Positions 34,163 through 44,975 are shown, counted from the first letter of the stretch. The stretch: DNA of 64,000 nt from CADEED01 sp043747835 (GCA_043747835.1 JAYTOK010000025.1:1-64000), one strand, 5' to 3'. Program-made: numbers and translations. The notes: generated by a model from the letters alone, not told the origin.

Positions 34163-35992
34163 ATGGCAAATCGTCCCATCCGCAACATCGCGATCATCGC
34201 GCACGTCGACCACGGCAAGACCACCCTCGTGGACTGCCTGCTGCGTCAGTCCGGCACCTTCGCCGCGCACGAGAAAATGACCGAGCGCGTCATGGACTCG
34301 AACGACATCGAAAAGGAACGTGGCATCACGATCCTCGCGAAGAACTGCGCGATCGAATACGGCGGCACGCGAATCAACATCGTGGACACGCCCGGGCACG
34401 CCGACTTCGGCGGTGAAGTGGAACGCGTGCTCTCGATGGTCGACACGGTGCTGCTGGTCGTCGACGCGGTCGAAGGCCCGATGCCGCAGACGCGCTTCGT
34501 GACGCGCAAGGCGCTGGCGCTCGGTCTCAACGCGATTGTCGTCGTCAACAAGATCGACCGTCCGGGCGCGCGCCCCGACTGGGTCGTCGATCAGACGTTC
34601 GAACTGTTCGACAAGTTAGGCGCCACCGATCGCCAGCTCGACTTCCCGGTCATCTACTGCTCGGCGCTCGAAGGCTGGGCCAGCATGGATCACACCAGGC
34701 GCGAACCCGACATGCGCGCGATGTACGAAGCGATCCTGCACCACGTCCCCGCGCCGAAGAGCGAGCCGGAAGCTCCGTTGCAGTTCCAGATCTCGACGCT
34801 CGACTACAACTCGTACGTCGGACGCATCGGCATCGGCCGCATCCGCCGCGGCACGATCAAGGCCGGCCAGACGATCCAGCTGTGGAACGGCACCGAAGAT
34901 CACGGCACCGCGAAGGTTCAGCAGGTGCTCACGTTCAAGGGACTCGCACGCGAGTCGGTTGCCGAAGCCGTCGCTGGCGACATCGTTGCCGTCACGGGCA
35001 TCGAGGACGTCCACATCGGCTATACGATCAACGAGGTCGACAAGCCCGACGCGTTGCCGCCGATCTCGGTCGACGAGCCCACGCTCGTCATGAACTTCCA
35101 GGTGAACACCTCGCCGCTCGCGGGCAAGGAAGGCAAGTTCGTCACGAGTCGCCAGATCCGCGAGCGCCTCATGCGCGAGCTCGAGAGCAACGTCGCGCTG
35201 CGCGTCGACATGACGGCCGATGCTGACATTTTCCGCGTCTCCGGCCGCGGCGAGCTGCACCTCACCATCCTCATCGAAAACATGCGCCGCGAAGGCTACG
35301 AGCTTGCGGTCGGCAAGCCGCGCGTGCTCACGAAAACCGTCGACGGCGTCGTGCACGAGCCGTTCGAAGCACTGACCGTCGACATCGACGAAGGCCACCA
35401 GGGTGGCGTCATGGAAGCGCTCGGCCGCCGCAAGGGCGAGCTGAAAGACATGGCGAACGACGGTCGCGGCCGCGTGCGCATCGAGTACCGCGTCTCCGCG
35501 CGCGGACTCATCGGCTTCCAGAGCGAGTTCATGAACGCGACTCGCGGCACCGGACTGCAGAGCCACATTTTCGACGGCTACGCGCCGCTCGCCGGCGACA
35601 TCCCGGATCGCCACAACGGCGTGCTGATCAGCAGCGAACCCGGGTTTGCCGTGGCGTACTCGATCTTCGCGTTGCAGGAACGAGGCCGCATGTTCGTCTC
35701 GCACGGCGAGGCCGTTTACGAAGGCATGATCATCGGCATCCACTCGCGCGAGAACGATCTCGTCGTGAACCCGATCAAGACGAAAAAGCTCACGAACGTC
35801 CGCGCCGCCGGCAAGGATGACGCGCTGATCCTCACGCCGCCAATCGAGCTCACGCTCGAGTACGCGGTGGAGTTCATCGCCGACGACGAGCTCGTCGAAG
35901 TCACGCCGAAGAGTATCCGCATCCGCAAGCGCAAGCTGCTCGAGCACGAGCGCAAGCGCGCATCGCGGGTCGACGAAGCGCTGATCGCCTAA
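34163..35992 (+). CDS. typA: Translational GTPase TypA/BipA
   Basis: 609 residues from ATG (a TTG 9 bases earlier is an alternative). Ribosome-associated GTPase needed for stress and cold adaptation and large-subunit assembly. GTPase motifs: AHVDHGKTTL (residues 13-22), RGITI, DTPGHADFGGEV, NKIDRP; then the EF-Tu-like domain 2, EF-G-like domain V with ALGRRKGELKDM and the TypA-specific C-terminal domain (GYAPLAGDIPDRHNGVLISS, NVRAAGKDDA). Length equals E. coli BipA. Its upstream spacer has been invaded by the IS element, leaving 101 bases of original sequence before the ATG. Confidence 0.97.
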   Translation: MANRPIRNIAIIAHVDHGKTTLVDCLLRQSGTFAAHEKMTERVMDSNDIEKERGITILAKNCAIEYGGTRINIVDTPGHADFGGEVERVLSMVDTVLLVVDAVEGPMPQTRFVTRKALALGLNAIVVVNKIDRPGARPDWVVDQTFELFDKLGATDRQLDFPVIYCSALEGWASMDHTRREPDMRAMYEAILHHVPAPKSEPEAPLQFQISTLDYNSYVGRIGIGRIRRGTIKAGQTIQLWNGTEDHGTAKVQQVLTFKGLARESVAEAVAGDIVAVTGIEDVHIGYTINEVDKPDALPPISVDEPTLVMNFQVNTSPLAGKEGKFVTSRQIRERLMRELESNVALRVDMTADADIFRVSGRGELHLTILIENMRREGYELAVGKPRVLTKTVDGVVHEPFEALTVDIDEGHQGGVMEALGRRKGELKDMANDGRGRVRIEYRVSARGLIGFQSEFMNATRGTGLQSHIFDGYAPLAGDIPDRHNGVLISSEPGFAVAYSIFALQERGRMFVSHGEAVYEGMIIGIHSRENDLVVNPIKTKKLTNVRAAGKDDALILTPPIELTLEYAVEFIADDELVEVTPKSIRIRKRKLLEHERKRASRVDEALIA

Positions 35993-36001
35993 GTCGGTCG
36001 A

Positions 36002-36016
36002 GGCGGCCCGGCCGCC
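36002..36016. terminator. Hairpin between convergent typA and dodecin genes
   Basis: Perfect 6-base GC stem GGCGGC/GCCGCC with a 3-base loop, 10 bases past the typA stop and 5 bases before the dodecin stop. Followed on the + strand by CTACTTGCTCTTTTT, so it could end typA transcripts; it may act in both directions. Confidence 0.45.
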
Positions 36017-36020
36017 CTGG

Positions 36021-36236
36021 CTACTTGCTCTTTTTCCCCTTGAGCACGAACGTCACCTTGAGGGTGACGCGATACGCCGTGACCTTGCCCTTCTCGACGT
36101 CGACGTTCTGATCCTTCACCCACGCCGACGCAACGCCGTTGATGGTTTCCGACGCGCGCGCGACACCTTGCGCGACCGCATCTTCGAAACTGACTTTGCT
36201 GCTGGCGATGAGCTCGATCACTTTGGCGACTGACAT
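36021..36236 (-). CDS. Dodecin family flavin-binding protein
   Basis: 71 residues, the usual dodecin length. SVAKVIELIASSKVSFEDAV, then ASETINGVASAWVKDQNVDV and a final basic strand TLKVTFVLKGKKSK follow the family pattern, including the tryptophan that stacks on flavin. Dodecins form hollow dodecamers that store or buffer flavins or CoA. Divergent from the LysM gene remnant at 36355. Confidence 0.93.
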   Translation of the reverse strand: MSVAKVIELIASSKVSFEDAVAQGVARASETINGVASAWVKDQNVDVEKGKVTAYRVTLKVTFVLKGKKSK

Positions 36237-36354
36237 GGTGGGCCTCTTTCCGTAGTTTGATGTCGTGTTGCAGCAATCCGCTGCGGGCTCCGATCTTGCG
36301 CGTTTGGGAGTACGCTGTCGCCACCCCTCCTTTCGTACCCTCGAGGAGAGTCCC

Positions 36355-36553
36355 ATGACCGAAGATTCCGGCAAGTCCCCGGCACCCAATCCTTACGCCC
36401 AGACCTACGTCGTGAAGAAAGGCGCGCCTCTCGAAGATCGCGGAGGAGTTCTACGGCGACAAGATGCTGTATCCCAAGATCTTCGAAGCCAATCGCGACC
36501 AGCTCACCGACCCTAACAAGATCAAGCCCGGCCAGAAGTTGCGCATCCCCTGA
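36355..36553 (+). pseudogene. LysM domain protein, frameshifted
   Basis: The ATG frame reads MTEDSGKSPAPNPYAQTYVVKKG, the beginning of a LysM domain, then leaves the family at about 36421-36436. In another frame the LysM domain goes on: SKIAEEFYGDKMLYPKIF, then NKIKPGQKLRIP and a stop at 36551. A shift equal to losing two bases (or gaining one) where GDSLSKIA would be encoded explains this. A natural mutation, an assembly error or recoding cannot be told apart. When intact it would be a roughly 66-residue peptidoglycan-binding protein. A ribosome site (GAGGAGAG) is preserved. Confidence 0.75.
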
Positions 36554-36584
36554 TCAGAAACCGTCCCGAACGAAGGAGTTGTTC

Positions 36585-37172
36585 ATGGCTTTCTACAGAT
36601 TGATCCTGGCGCTCGCGGCGAGCACGCTGCTGATCACCGCCTGCTCCACGCAGAAAAAGCCGGCCACCGAAGCATTGGCCGCCGTCGAATCCTCGCTGGC
36701 CGCGCTGCAGGACGACGCCGCCAAATATGCGCCCGACGGTCTCGAGGGCGTCGAATCCACGCTCGGGATGCTCAAGGAAAGTCTCGCGAAGAAGGACTAC
36801 AAGTCGGTCCTCGCGGGCACTCCCCAGCTCGCGCAGGCCGTCGACTCACTCAAGGTGGCCATCGCAGCGGGCAAGGAACGGGCGGAATCCCTCCTCGTGG
36901 AGTGGAATAGTTTGAGCGCCGCTGTGCCGAAGATGGTGGAAGCGATCCAGGGACGCGTCGACATCCTGTCGAAGTCGAGAAAGCTGCCGAAGAACGTCAG
37001 CAGCGATGCGTTCGAGTCCGCGAAGTCCGGCCTCGATTCGATGAAGTCGATGTGGGGCGAGGCGACCGCCGCGTTCGGGTCCGGAGACACGGGCACCGCC
37101 GCGGACAAAGCCCGCGAAGTCAAAGCGAAAGGCGAAGAGGTCCTGCAGAAGCTGGGGATGACTGCCAGCTGA
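36585..37172 (+). CDS. Helical lipoprotein
   Basis: 195 residues from the ATG at 36585 with AAGGAGTTG upstream. Signal peptide with lipobox (LLITACS, Cys about 20), so likely an inner- or outer-membrane lipoprotein. The mature part is almost all helical and rich in Ala, Lys and Glu, with three long amphipathic helices (ATEALAAVESSLAALQDDAA, LKVAIAAGKERAESLLVEW, AADKAREVKAKGEEVLQKLG). Family not recognised. Directly after the LysM gene (32 bases), so the two may once have formed a cell-envelope operon. Confidence 0.7.
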   Translation: MAFYRLILALAASTLLITACSTQKKPATEALAAVESSLAALQDDAAKYAPDGLEGVESTLGMLKESLAKKDYKSVLAGTPQLAQAVDSLKVAIAAGKERAESLLVEWNSLSAAVPKMVEAIQGRVDILSKSRKLPKNVSSDAFESAKSGLDSMKSMWGEATAAFGSGDTGTAADKAREVKAKGEEVLQKLGMTAS

Positions 37173-37220
37173 GGGCGAAGCGGACTCGCCCGGCGCGCGG
37201 CCGGCGCGCGCCGGCGATTC

Positions 37221-37943
37221 CTAACGAATGCCGTAGTCGACCGTGACGACGACGCGCGCGATCTTGTCGACCGTGCTCTTGTCGTACGTTCCGCCCCAGT
37301 CGCTGACATCGGCATTGGCGCCCGCCGGCAGGATGTAGAACGCGCCCTGCGACGCCGAGCGCATCGCGCCGACTTCCACGCCGCCGTTCTTCGCGAACTC
37401 CGTCGCGCGCAATCGCGAGTTCTGCATCGCCGCCCCGATCAGCGACATCTTCACGTCCTCGAGATCGGACACGAGAAACTGCGGCGCGCCGTATTTCACG
37501 GGATGCCCGTCGGCTTCGAACTGCACGATGGCCTTCGACGCCGCGGCGATTCTCGCGATGTCGGTGGTGTTCACGACGACGGACTGCCGCGCGATGTGGC
37601 CCACCTGCACCGAGCGCATGTTGCCGTTGCGCCCTTCCACTTCTTCGTAGTTAGGCTCCGCCGATTCGTTGGAGTCGGCGAGCGCGGCCTTCTCGAAACC
37701 CGCGTCTCCCAGGAACTTGTCGAGCAGCGGCTTCTCGCGCCGCAGCTTCGCGAGCGCCTCGGCGATCGTGGCGCCCTGCGCCTGCAGGTGCAGGGTCCAT
37801 TCGGCGCGGTCTGCCTTCACTGGCTTCTCGGCGAGACCTTTGACGGAGATCGTCTCGCGCCCGCCTCCGACCTGCCTGACCTGGAAGCCCAGGATGGCGG
37901 CGGCGAGGATCAGCGCGACGGAGAAGATGAGGGTGCGGATCAT
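37221..37943 (-). CDS. SIMPL domain protein (DUF541), exported
   Basis: 240 residues from the ATG at 37943. One N-terminal hydrophobic segment (LIFSVALILAAAILGFQV), then the SIMPL/DUF541 fold: ISVKGLAEKPVKADRAEW at the start and the end region GAFYILPAGANADVSDWGGTYDKSTVDKIARVVVTVDYGI. Members are periplasmic or membrane-anchored, like YggE, and are linked to oxidative stress; the mechanism is unknown. Divergent from the DUF2721 gene (107 bases). Confidence 0.88.
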   Translation of the reverse strand: MIRTLIFSVALILAAAILGFQVRQVGGGRETISVKGLAEKPVKADRAEWTLHLQAQGATIAEALAKLRREKPLLDKFLGDAGFEKAALADSNESAEPNYEEVEGRNGNMRSVQVGHIARQSVVVNTTDIARIAAASKAIVQFEADGHPVKYGAPQFLVSDLEDVKMSLIGAAMQNSRLRATEFAKNGGVEVGAMRSASQGAFYILPAGANADVSDWGGTYDKSTVDKIARVVVTVDYGIR

Positions 37944-38050
37944 GGGGCGCCCGATGTCGTTACAATGATGTTTGTCGGACCCGCGTCGCCGGCGCGAGTT
38001 CATCGCCTCCGGCAGTCGGACCGTGATCAATTGTGGCAGACTCCGGCGTC

Positions 38051-38500
38051 ATGACCGGCATCGATCTGCAGACGGAAAACATCGCGAAGCTGATCCAGCT
38101 CGCGCTCGGCCCCGTCTTCCTGCTCTCGGGCGTGGGCATCACCCTCAGCATGCTGACCCAGCGTCTTTCGCGCATCGTCGACCGCGCGCGCACGCTCGAA
38201 GCTCAACGCGAGCACACCACCGAAGAAACCCGGCTCAAGCGCATCGACCGGGATCTGCGCGTCATCTGGCGCCGGACCAAGTACATCAACAGCGCGATTG
38301 CGCTCTCCACCATCTCCGGTCTGCTCACGACGCTGGTCGTGACGCTGCTGTTCGCCAGCGAGTTCACGGCGCTCGCGGCCGGCGCGGTCATCGCGATCCT
38401 GTTCTCGGGCGCGATGATCTGCCTGTCGGTCTCATTCCTCATGTTCCTCATCGAGGTGCGCATCGCGATCAACACGCTGCGCATCGGCGAGCACCGGTGA
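38051..38500 (+). CDS. DUF2721 membrane protein
   Basis: 149 residues from ATG (GTG at 38033 possible). Three hydrophobic helices: LGPVFLLSGVGITLSMLT, then a charged loop with RIVDRARTLEAQ, SAIALSTISGLLTTLVVTLLF, and AVIAILFSGAMICLSVSFLMF ending in LIEVRIA. The RxxRIVDRAR pattern is the DUF2721 signature. Function unknown. The cyclophilin gene follows 5 bases later. Confidence 0.88.
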   Translation: MTGIDLQTENIAKLIQLALGPVFLLSGVGITLSMLTQRLSRIVDRARTLEAQREHTTEETRLKRIDRDLRVIWRRTKYINSAIALSTISGLLTTLVVTLLFASEFTALAAGAVIAILFSGAMICLSVSFLMFLIEVRIAINTLRIGEHR

Positions 38501-38505
38501 TCCTG

Positions 38506-39393
38506 ATGCACAAGATTCTGCTGCCTCTCTCGCTGCTGAGCTGCGCGGCCTTCGCGGTGGAACCACCCGCGGCACCGAAGCCGCTGACGACCGCAGAGAT
38601 CATCGCGTCGGCGAAACCTGAGGACTGGCGGCGTCTCGATCCCGCCGACACGTTGTACGTCGATCTCGCGGGTGGCCGCGTGATCATCGAACTGTCGCGC
38701 CACTACGCGCCGGCTCACGTCGCGGCGATCAAGTCGTTCGCGTCGACTCACTACTGGGATGGACTCGCGATCAATCGCGTGCAGGACAACTTCGTCGTGC
38801 AATGGGGCGATCCCGACAACGCCAAACCATTGCCCAAGGATCTGAAGCCGATCGCGCCGGAATTCACGACTCCGGTCGGCAAGACGCTTCCGTTCACCGC
38901 CATGCCGGACGTCGACGGCTGGTCCAAACAGGCCGGCTTCACCGACGGGATGGCCGCCGCGCGCGGGAATGGACAGCAGTGGCTCGCACATTGCTACGGC
39001 GCCATCGGCGTCGGTCGCGACAACGAACCCGATAGCGGTCACGGCAACGAGCTCTACGTCATCATCGGCCAGTCGCCGCGCCAGCTCGACGGCAACGTCG
39101 CGGTGGTCGGCAAGGTCTGGCGCGGCATGGAGCTGCTGTCGTCGCTCCCGCGCGGCACGGAAGGCGGCCTGGGTCTCTACGCGAAGGTCGAACAGCGCGC
39201 GCCGATCAAGGTGCGGCTTGCGAGCGAGGTGCCTGCGGCCGAACGCACGAACCTCGAAGTGTTGCGCGAGGACCGCGCAGTGTTCGCCGCATTCGTCGAA
39301 GCGCGCCGCAATCGGCAGGACGCCTGGTACCTGCACAAGGCCGGCCACATCGACGTGTGCAACGTGAACGTTCCGGTCCGCGACGCGCCGTAG
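38506..39393 (+). CDS. Periplasmic cyclophilin-type peptidyl-prolyl isomerase
   Basis: 295 residues with a signal peptide (about 1-17, LLSCAAFA). The cyclophilin core begins at VDLAGGRVIIELSRHYAPAHVA and includes GLAINRVQDNFVVQWGDP, the active-site start, and later NGQQWLAHCYGAIGVGRDNE and GNELYVIIGQSPRQLDGN. It is longer than typical PpiA because of inserts and a C-terminal extension with two late cysteine-free helices. Its TAG stop is directly followed by the 155-base palindrome. Likely a protein-folding helper in the periplasm. Confidence 0.88.
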   Translation: MHKILLPLSLLSCAAFAVEPPAAPKPLTTAEIIASAKPEDWRRLDPADTLYVDLAGGRVIIELSRHYAPAHVAAIKSFASTHYWDGLAINRVQDNFVVQWGDPDNAKPLPKDLKPIAPEFTTPVGKTLPFTAMPDVDGWSKQAGFTDGMAAARGNGQQWLAHCYGAIGVGRDNEPDSGHGNELYVIIGQSPRQLDGNVAVVGKVWRGMELLSSLPRGTEGGLGLYAKVEQRAPIKVRLASEVPAAERTNLEVLREDRAVFAAFVEARRNRQDAWYLHKAGHIDVCNVNVPVRDAP

Positions 39394-39548
39394 AGGGCTC
39401 GGAAAAAGGGGACAGATTTATTTAATGGGGACATTCCCCGTTTCCTAGCAAAAGGGGACAGACCTGCGGCAGGTCTGTCCCCTTTTGCCCTTCGGGGGAA
39501 ACGGGGAATGTCCCCATTAAATAAATCTGTCCCCTTTTTCCGAGCCCT
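39394..39548. repeat. 155-base composite palindrome
   Basis: Outer arms 39394-39445 and 39497-39548 are perfect reverse complements over 52 bases. Inside, 39448-39467 and 39469-39488 form a second perfect 20-base hairpin with a one-base loop. Both levels contain AAAAGGGGACAGA, shared with the palindromes at 45757 and 59668. It fills nearly the whole spacer between the cyclophilin stop and yebC and might act as a terminator. It resembles REP/BIME-type elements mobilised by Y1 (RAYT) transposases; no such gene is in the window. Confidence 0.85.
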
Positions 39549-39564
39549 TTAGAATCCGCGCCCT

Positions 39565-40287
39565 ATGGGTCGCATATTCGAAGTTCGAAAGCACACGATG
39601 TTCGCGCGCTGGGACCGCATGGCCAAGCAGTTCGCGCGCGTCGCCAAAGACATCAACATCGCCGTCAAGGCGGGCGGCGGTGACGTCAGCTCCAACCCCG
39701 CGTTGCGTCGCGCCGTGCAGAACTCGCGCGCCGTCAACATGCCGAGGGACAAGGTCGACGCGGCGATCAAGCGCGCGCTCGGCACTGATTCGGCGAACTA
39801 CGAACAGATCATCTACGAAGGCTACGCGCCGCATGGCGTCGCGATCATCGTCGAAGCGGCCACTGACAATCCGACGCGCACGGTCGCGCAGGTCCGCGCC
39901 ATCTTCTCGAAGGGCGGCGGCAATCTCGGCACGACGGGCAGCGTCGCGTTCCAGTTCCGCAAGATGGGCGTGTTCCGGCTGAACCCGGAGGGCATCGATC
40001 ACGACGACCTCGAGCTCTACCTGATCGACCACGGCCTCGACGAGATGGGCGACAGCGTGGGCGAGAAAGGCGAACCGCAGATCGTTGCCCGCTGCCTGTT
40101 CCCCGAGTTCGGTCACATGCAGGAAGCGCTCGAGAAGCGCGGCATCCACCCGATCTCCGCGGCGCACGAATACATCAGCACGACGCCGGTCGAACTACCC
40201 GAGGCGCAGGCCACGGAAGTGCTCGAGATGGTCGATCTGTTCGAGCAGAACGACGACGTGCAACACGTCTATCACTCGCTGATCTAA
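39565..40287 (+). CDS. yebC: YebC/PmpR family protein
   Basis: 240 residues, the normal length. Family features: GRIFEVRKHTMFARWDRMAKQF, then NPALRRAVQNSRAVNMPRD, YEGYAPHGVAIIVEAATDN, FSKGGGNLGTTGSVAFQF. YebC proteins bind DNA as regulators in some bacteria; recent work links the family to relief of ribosome stalling. It starts 16 bases after the palindrome, so it either has a promoter inside the repeat or depends on read-through. Confidence 0.95.
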   Translation: MGRIFEVRKHTMFARWDRMAKQFARVAKDINIAVKAGGGDVSSNPALRRAVQNSRAVNMPRDKVDAAIKRALGTDSANYEQIIYEGYAPHGVAIIVEAATDNPTRTVAQVRAIFSKGGGNLGTTGSVAFQFRKMGVFRLNPEGIDHDDLELYLIDHGLDEMGDSVGEKGEPQIVARCLFPEFGHMQEALEKRGIHPISAAHEYISTTPVELPEAQATEVLEMVDLFEQNDDVQHVYHSLI

Positions 40288-40299
40288 ACCAGAAATCGG

Positions 40300-40869
40300 A
40301 TGAAAATGGACGTCATCGAAGCGCTCAACACGCGCGCCACCGCCAAAACCTATGGCGAGACTGCACCGAACAAGGAGCAGCTCGCCATCGTGCTGCAAGC
40401 CGCGGTGCGCGCGCCGGATCACGGGCGCCTGCGTCCGTGGCGCTTCATGTTGATCGAAGGCAACCAGCGCCGGAAGTTCAGCGAGATGCTCGCCGACGCC
40501 GCGCTGCGCCGCACGCCGGGACTCAGCGCGGGCGATCTGCAGCGCGAGCGCGACAAGGCGATGCGCGCGCCGCTGATCATCATCGTCGCGTGCCGGATCG
40601 TTCCGGGGACCAAGATTCCCGTCATCGAGCAGATCCTCGCCGCGGGCGCGGCCGCACAAAACATGTTGCTGGCGCTGCATTCGATGGGGTTCGCGTCTGC
40701 CTGGAAAACGGGCGACGCCGCGTACGACCCCGAGGTCAAGCGCGCGCTCGGCTTCGCGGCCGACGATCATCTCGTGGGGTTCGTGTACACGGGTGGCGGA
40801 ACCGGCGCGACGTTCGCGCAGGGGAAGCCGGCGAGCGTGCAGGACGCGATGCTGGATTTTCCGGGCTGA
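40300..40869 (+). CDS. Nitroreductase family protein, YdjA type
   Basis: 189 residues, FMN-dependent nitroreductase fold. MDVIEALNTRATAKTYGETAP at the start, then AAVRAPDHGRLRPWRF, LAAGAAAQNMLLALHSMGFAS and WKTGDAAYDPEVKRALG, as in the small YdjA-like reductases (about 183 residues). Probably NAD(P)H-linked; natural substrate unknown. Twelve bases after yebC, probably one transcript. Confidence 0.9.
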   Translation: MKMDVIEALNTRATAKTYGETAPNKEQLAIVLQAAVRAPDHGRLRPWRFMLIEGNQRRKFSEMLADAALRRTPGLSAGDLQRERDKAMRAPLIIIVACRIVPGTKIPVIEQILAAGAAAQNMLLALHSMGFASAWKTGDAAYDPEVKRALGFAADDHLVGFVYTGGGTGATFAQGKPASVQDAMLDFPG

Positions 40870-40873
40870 CTAG

Positions 40874-41320
40874 CTACGCGGCCGGAACCGCTCGCGCCCC
40901 GGGGAAGAAGAGCAGATATAGCGCAAAGAAGTCGAAGAGCGTGGTGATCAGGTCGAGCCCCGCGATGATTGGCGCGCGCTGCACGGTTGCCTGCAGCTCA
41001 AGGAACATCATGGGAAGACCGACAAGCGCGAGAACGCACAGGACGATTCGTGCCCAGTTTCGGCCCGCCCAGATGCTGTAGTAGATCCAGGCGGCGAGAC
41101 AGCACAAAACCACGAGAATCACCGGCATGACTATCGGCATCTGGTCTGCCGCCACCTCTTCCCAGTCGAACGCCACCGTGACGAACGACAGCGCCAACGA
41201 GCCCAGAAGAAGTTTCATCGCCAGAACGACCGAGTTCGGGCGCTGCAATACCGGACCGACCGCCACGTCGTCGACCGTCGCCTTCGGCGGTGCGTAAGGA
41301 TTGTGTTTCGACTCGGTCAT
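40874..41320 (-). CDS. Small membrane protein, NPYxPP family, copy C
   Basis: 148 residues, four hydrophobic helices. MTESKHNPYAPPKATVDDV and the loop WAGRNWARIVLCVLAL match the copies at 3922 and 4398, although the gene lies about 36 kb away. Convergent with the nitroreductase gene with a 4-base gap. Function unknown; three members in 64 kb suggest a family expanded in this genome. Confidence 0.75.
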   Translation of the reverse strand: MTESKHNPYAPPKATVDDVAVGPVLQRPNSVVLAMKLLLGSLALSFVTVAFDWEEVAADQMPIVMPVILVVLCCLAAWIYYSIWAGRNWARIVLCVLALVGLPMMFLELQATVQRAPIIAGLDLITTLFDFFALYLLFFPGARAVPAA

Positions 41321-41374
41321 GCGCGCAGTCTATCCAAGGTCGAAAGGATCAGCAGCTCCGCGCTTCTCCGGTAG

Positions 41375-42264
41375 CTAGGAAACGGTCCTTCGGGACGATC
41401 GCCACATCCAGGCAATGCCGAGCAGGAAATAGCCGAAGCAGACGACGCTGGCTTCGGGCCCCTGCGCCCCGCCGGTGAGCCAGTCCGGTCCGTCGGCTTG
41501 CATGTCCAGCAGCAACGCGGGAAGTCCCACGTCGATTCCCGTGACCGGCAGGCCAAAGCCGATGGCGAGCAACCAGTTCCAGCCGGCGTGCCAGCCCATG
41601 ATGCCGAGTATGTTGCGCGTCCTCAGCACCCACGCACAGGCGAACAGCGCAAACAGCAATGTGCCGACCGACACCAGCCAGTGAGTGCGTGGGTTGAAGT
41701 GCATCAGCGAGAAGAGCGCCGAACTCACGATGACCGCGGTCGGCACATTGAACTTCTTCGCGAGCACCGACAGCAGCCAGCCGCGAAACAGCAGTTCCTC
41801 CACGCTGGCCTGAAGCGCGAATGTGAACAGCAGCAGGACGATCGGCACCAGTGAAACTGGCTGCGAGAGCACCGGCGCCACCGCGATGAGCCGCAGTCCG
41901 CCGACCATCCAGATAACCACGACGATTGCGAGCAGGCCGGCAAGACCGATCGCGTGACCGAGCAGGAATTCACGCACCGGGCGTTCACCGCGAATACCGA
42001 GGCCCGCGAGCGGCCGCCGTTCCACGAACCGCACCCACGCCAGCAGCACCAGCAGCAGGAGACCGAAGGGCACGACGGTAAACGCGACGAGTGCCGCGGG
42101 ATCGAGCGGAGAGCCCTCGGGGCTGAGGTTCACATACGGTGAGATGAGCCAGTCGCCGGTCAGCGCGGTGACGATGACGAATGCCAGCGCCAGGAACGGT
42201 GCGAGCGCGCCCCAGGGCATCCAGCCGCGCGCGGGCTCAGACGGGTACAGATCCTGCGATCGCA

Positions 42265-42265
<1 letters not shown>
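41375..42265 (-). CDS. CPBP family intramembrane metalloprotease
   Basis: 296 residues from a GTG that overlaps the liuD stop by one base. About seven membrane helices. The CPBP/Abi motifs are in order: EELLFRGWLL (EExxxR), FSLMHF (FxxxH) and HAGWNWL (HxxxN/D), the glutamate-histidine site of Rce1-like proteases. Bacterial members process or guard peptides and some give bacteriocin immunity. Coupled to the leucine degradation operon by position only; I see no functional link. Confidence 0.88.
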
Positions 42266-44175
<1,910 letters not shown>

Positions 44176-44180
44176 CGATC

Positions 44181-44975
44181 TCAGCCTTTCGGCACCCAGA
44201 ACGGCGCGCGCTTCTCGAGGAACGCCGCGATGCCCTCACGCCCTTCCGGCGACACGCGCGCATCGGCGATGCACTTCGCCGTCGCGGCGAGCAGCACGTC
44301 ATCGATCGGCGCCTCGACGACATCCGCGAGCAACTGCTTCGTCGCGGCCATCGCGGCGGAACTCGACGACAGCAACACGTTCGCTGTTCGCTCGACTTCG
44401 GCATCGAGCTCTTTGGCTTTCATGACTTCGTGCACCAGGCCCAACTCGCGCGCTCGGGTCGCGGTGAATTTCTCGGCGGTCAGCATGTAGCGAGCGGCCT
44501 GCCGCGCACCCATCGCGCGCACGAGATGCGGCGAGATCGTCGCGGCCACGATGCCGAGCCGCACTTCCGACAAGCCGAAGCTCACCGCATCGGATGCGAT
44601 CGCGATATCGCAGGCGGCGACGAGTCCGACGCCGCCGCCATACGCGTCGCCCTGCACGCGCGCGATCACGGGCCGCGAGCACGAATGCACGGCGTGAAAC
44701 ATGCGCGCGACCTTGAGCGCATCCGCGTGATTGTCGGCGTGGTTGAACGCCGCCATCTCGCGCATCCAGTTGAGATCGGCGCCGGCGCAGAACGCCGGAC
44801 CTCGCGCGGCGATCACGACAACCCGCGTGCCGGCCGCGGATTCGACCTCGGCGAAAGCCTGCGCGATCTCGGCGATCAGCGTTTCGTTGAACGCGTTGCG
44901 CACTTCCGGCCGGTTGAGCCAGAGCCAGCGCACGGCGTTGCGTTGCTCGATCTCGAGGTGTTTGTAATCGCTCAT
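44181..44975 (-). CDS. liuC: Methylglutaconyl-CoA hydratase (enoyl-CoA hydratase family)
   Basis: 264 residues from the ATG at 44975. Crotonase fold: RNAFNETLIAEI, the oxyanion-hole segment GPAFCAGADLNWMREM, and QGDAYGGGVGLVAACDIAIA with the second acidic catalytic region FGLSEVRLGIVAATISPHLV. The ADLNWMR sequence is typical of methylglutaconyl-CoA hydratases, which hydrate 3-methylglutaconyl-CoA to HMG-CoA. Lies between liuB (14 bases) and liuD (5 bases). No HMG-CoA lyase gene (liuE) is present in the cluster, so that last step must be encoded elsewhere. Confidence 0.9.
   Translation of the reverse strand: MSDYKHLEIEQRNAVRWLWLNRPEVRNAFNETLIAEIAQAFAEVESAAGTRVVVIAARGPAFCAGADLNWMREMAAFNHADNHADALKVARMFHAVHSCSRPVIARVQGDAYGGGVGLVAACDIAIASDAVSFGLSEVRLGIVAATISPHLVRAMGARQAARYMLTAEKFTATRARELGLVHEVMKAKELDAEVERTANVLLSSSSAAMAATKQLLADVVEAPIDDVLLAATAKCIADARVSPEGREGIAAFLEKRAPFWVPKG

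Noticed and set aside
38203..39348. 381-codon reverse frame opposite the DUF2721 and cyclophilin genes
   Set aside because: Composition (His, Arg, Asp rich) is that of a shadow frame, with no motif.
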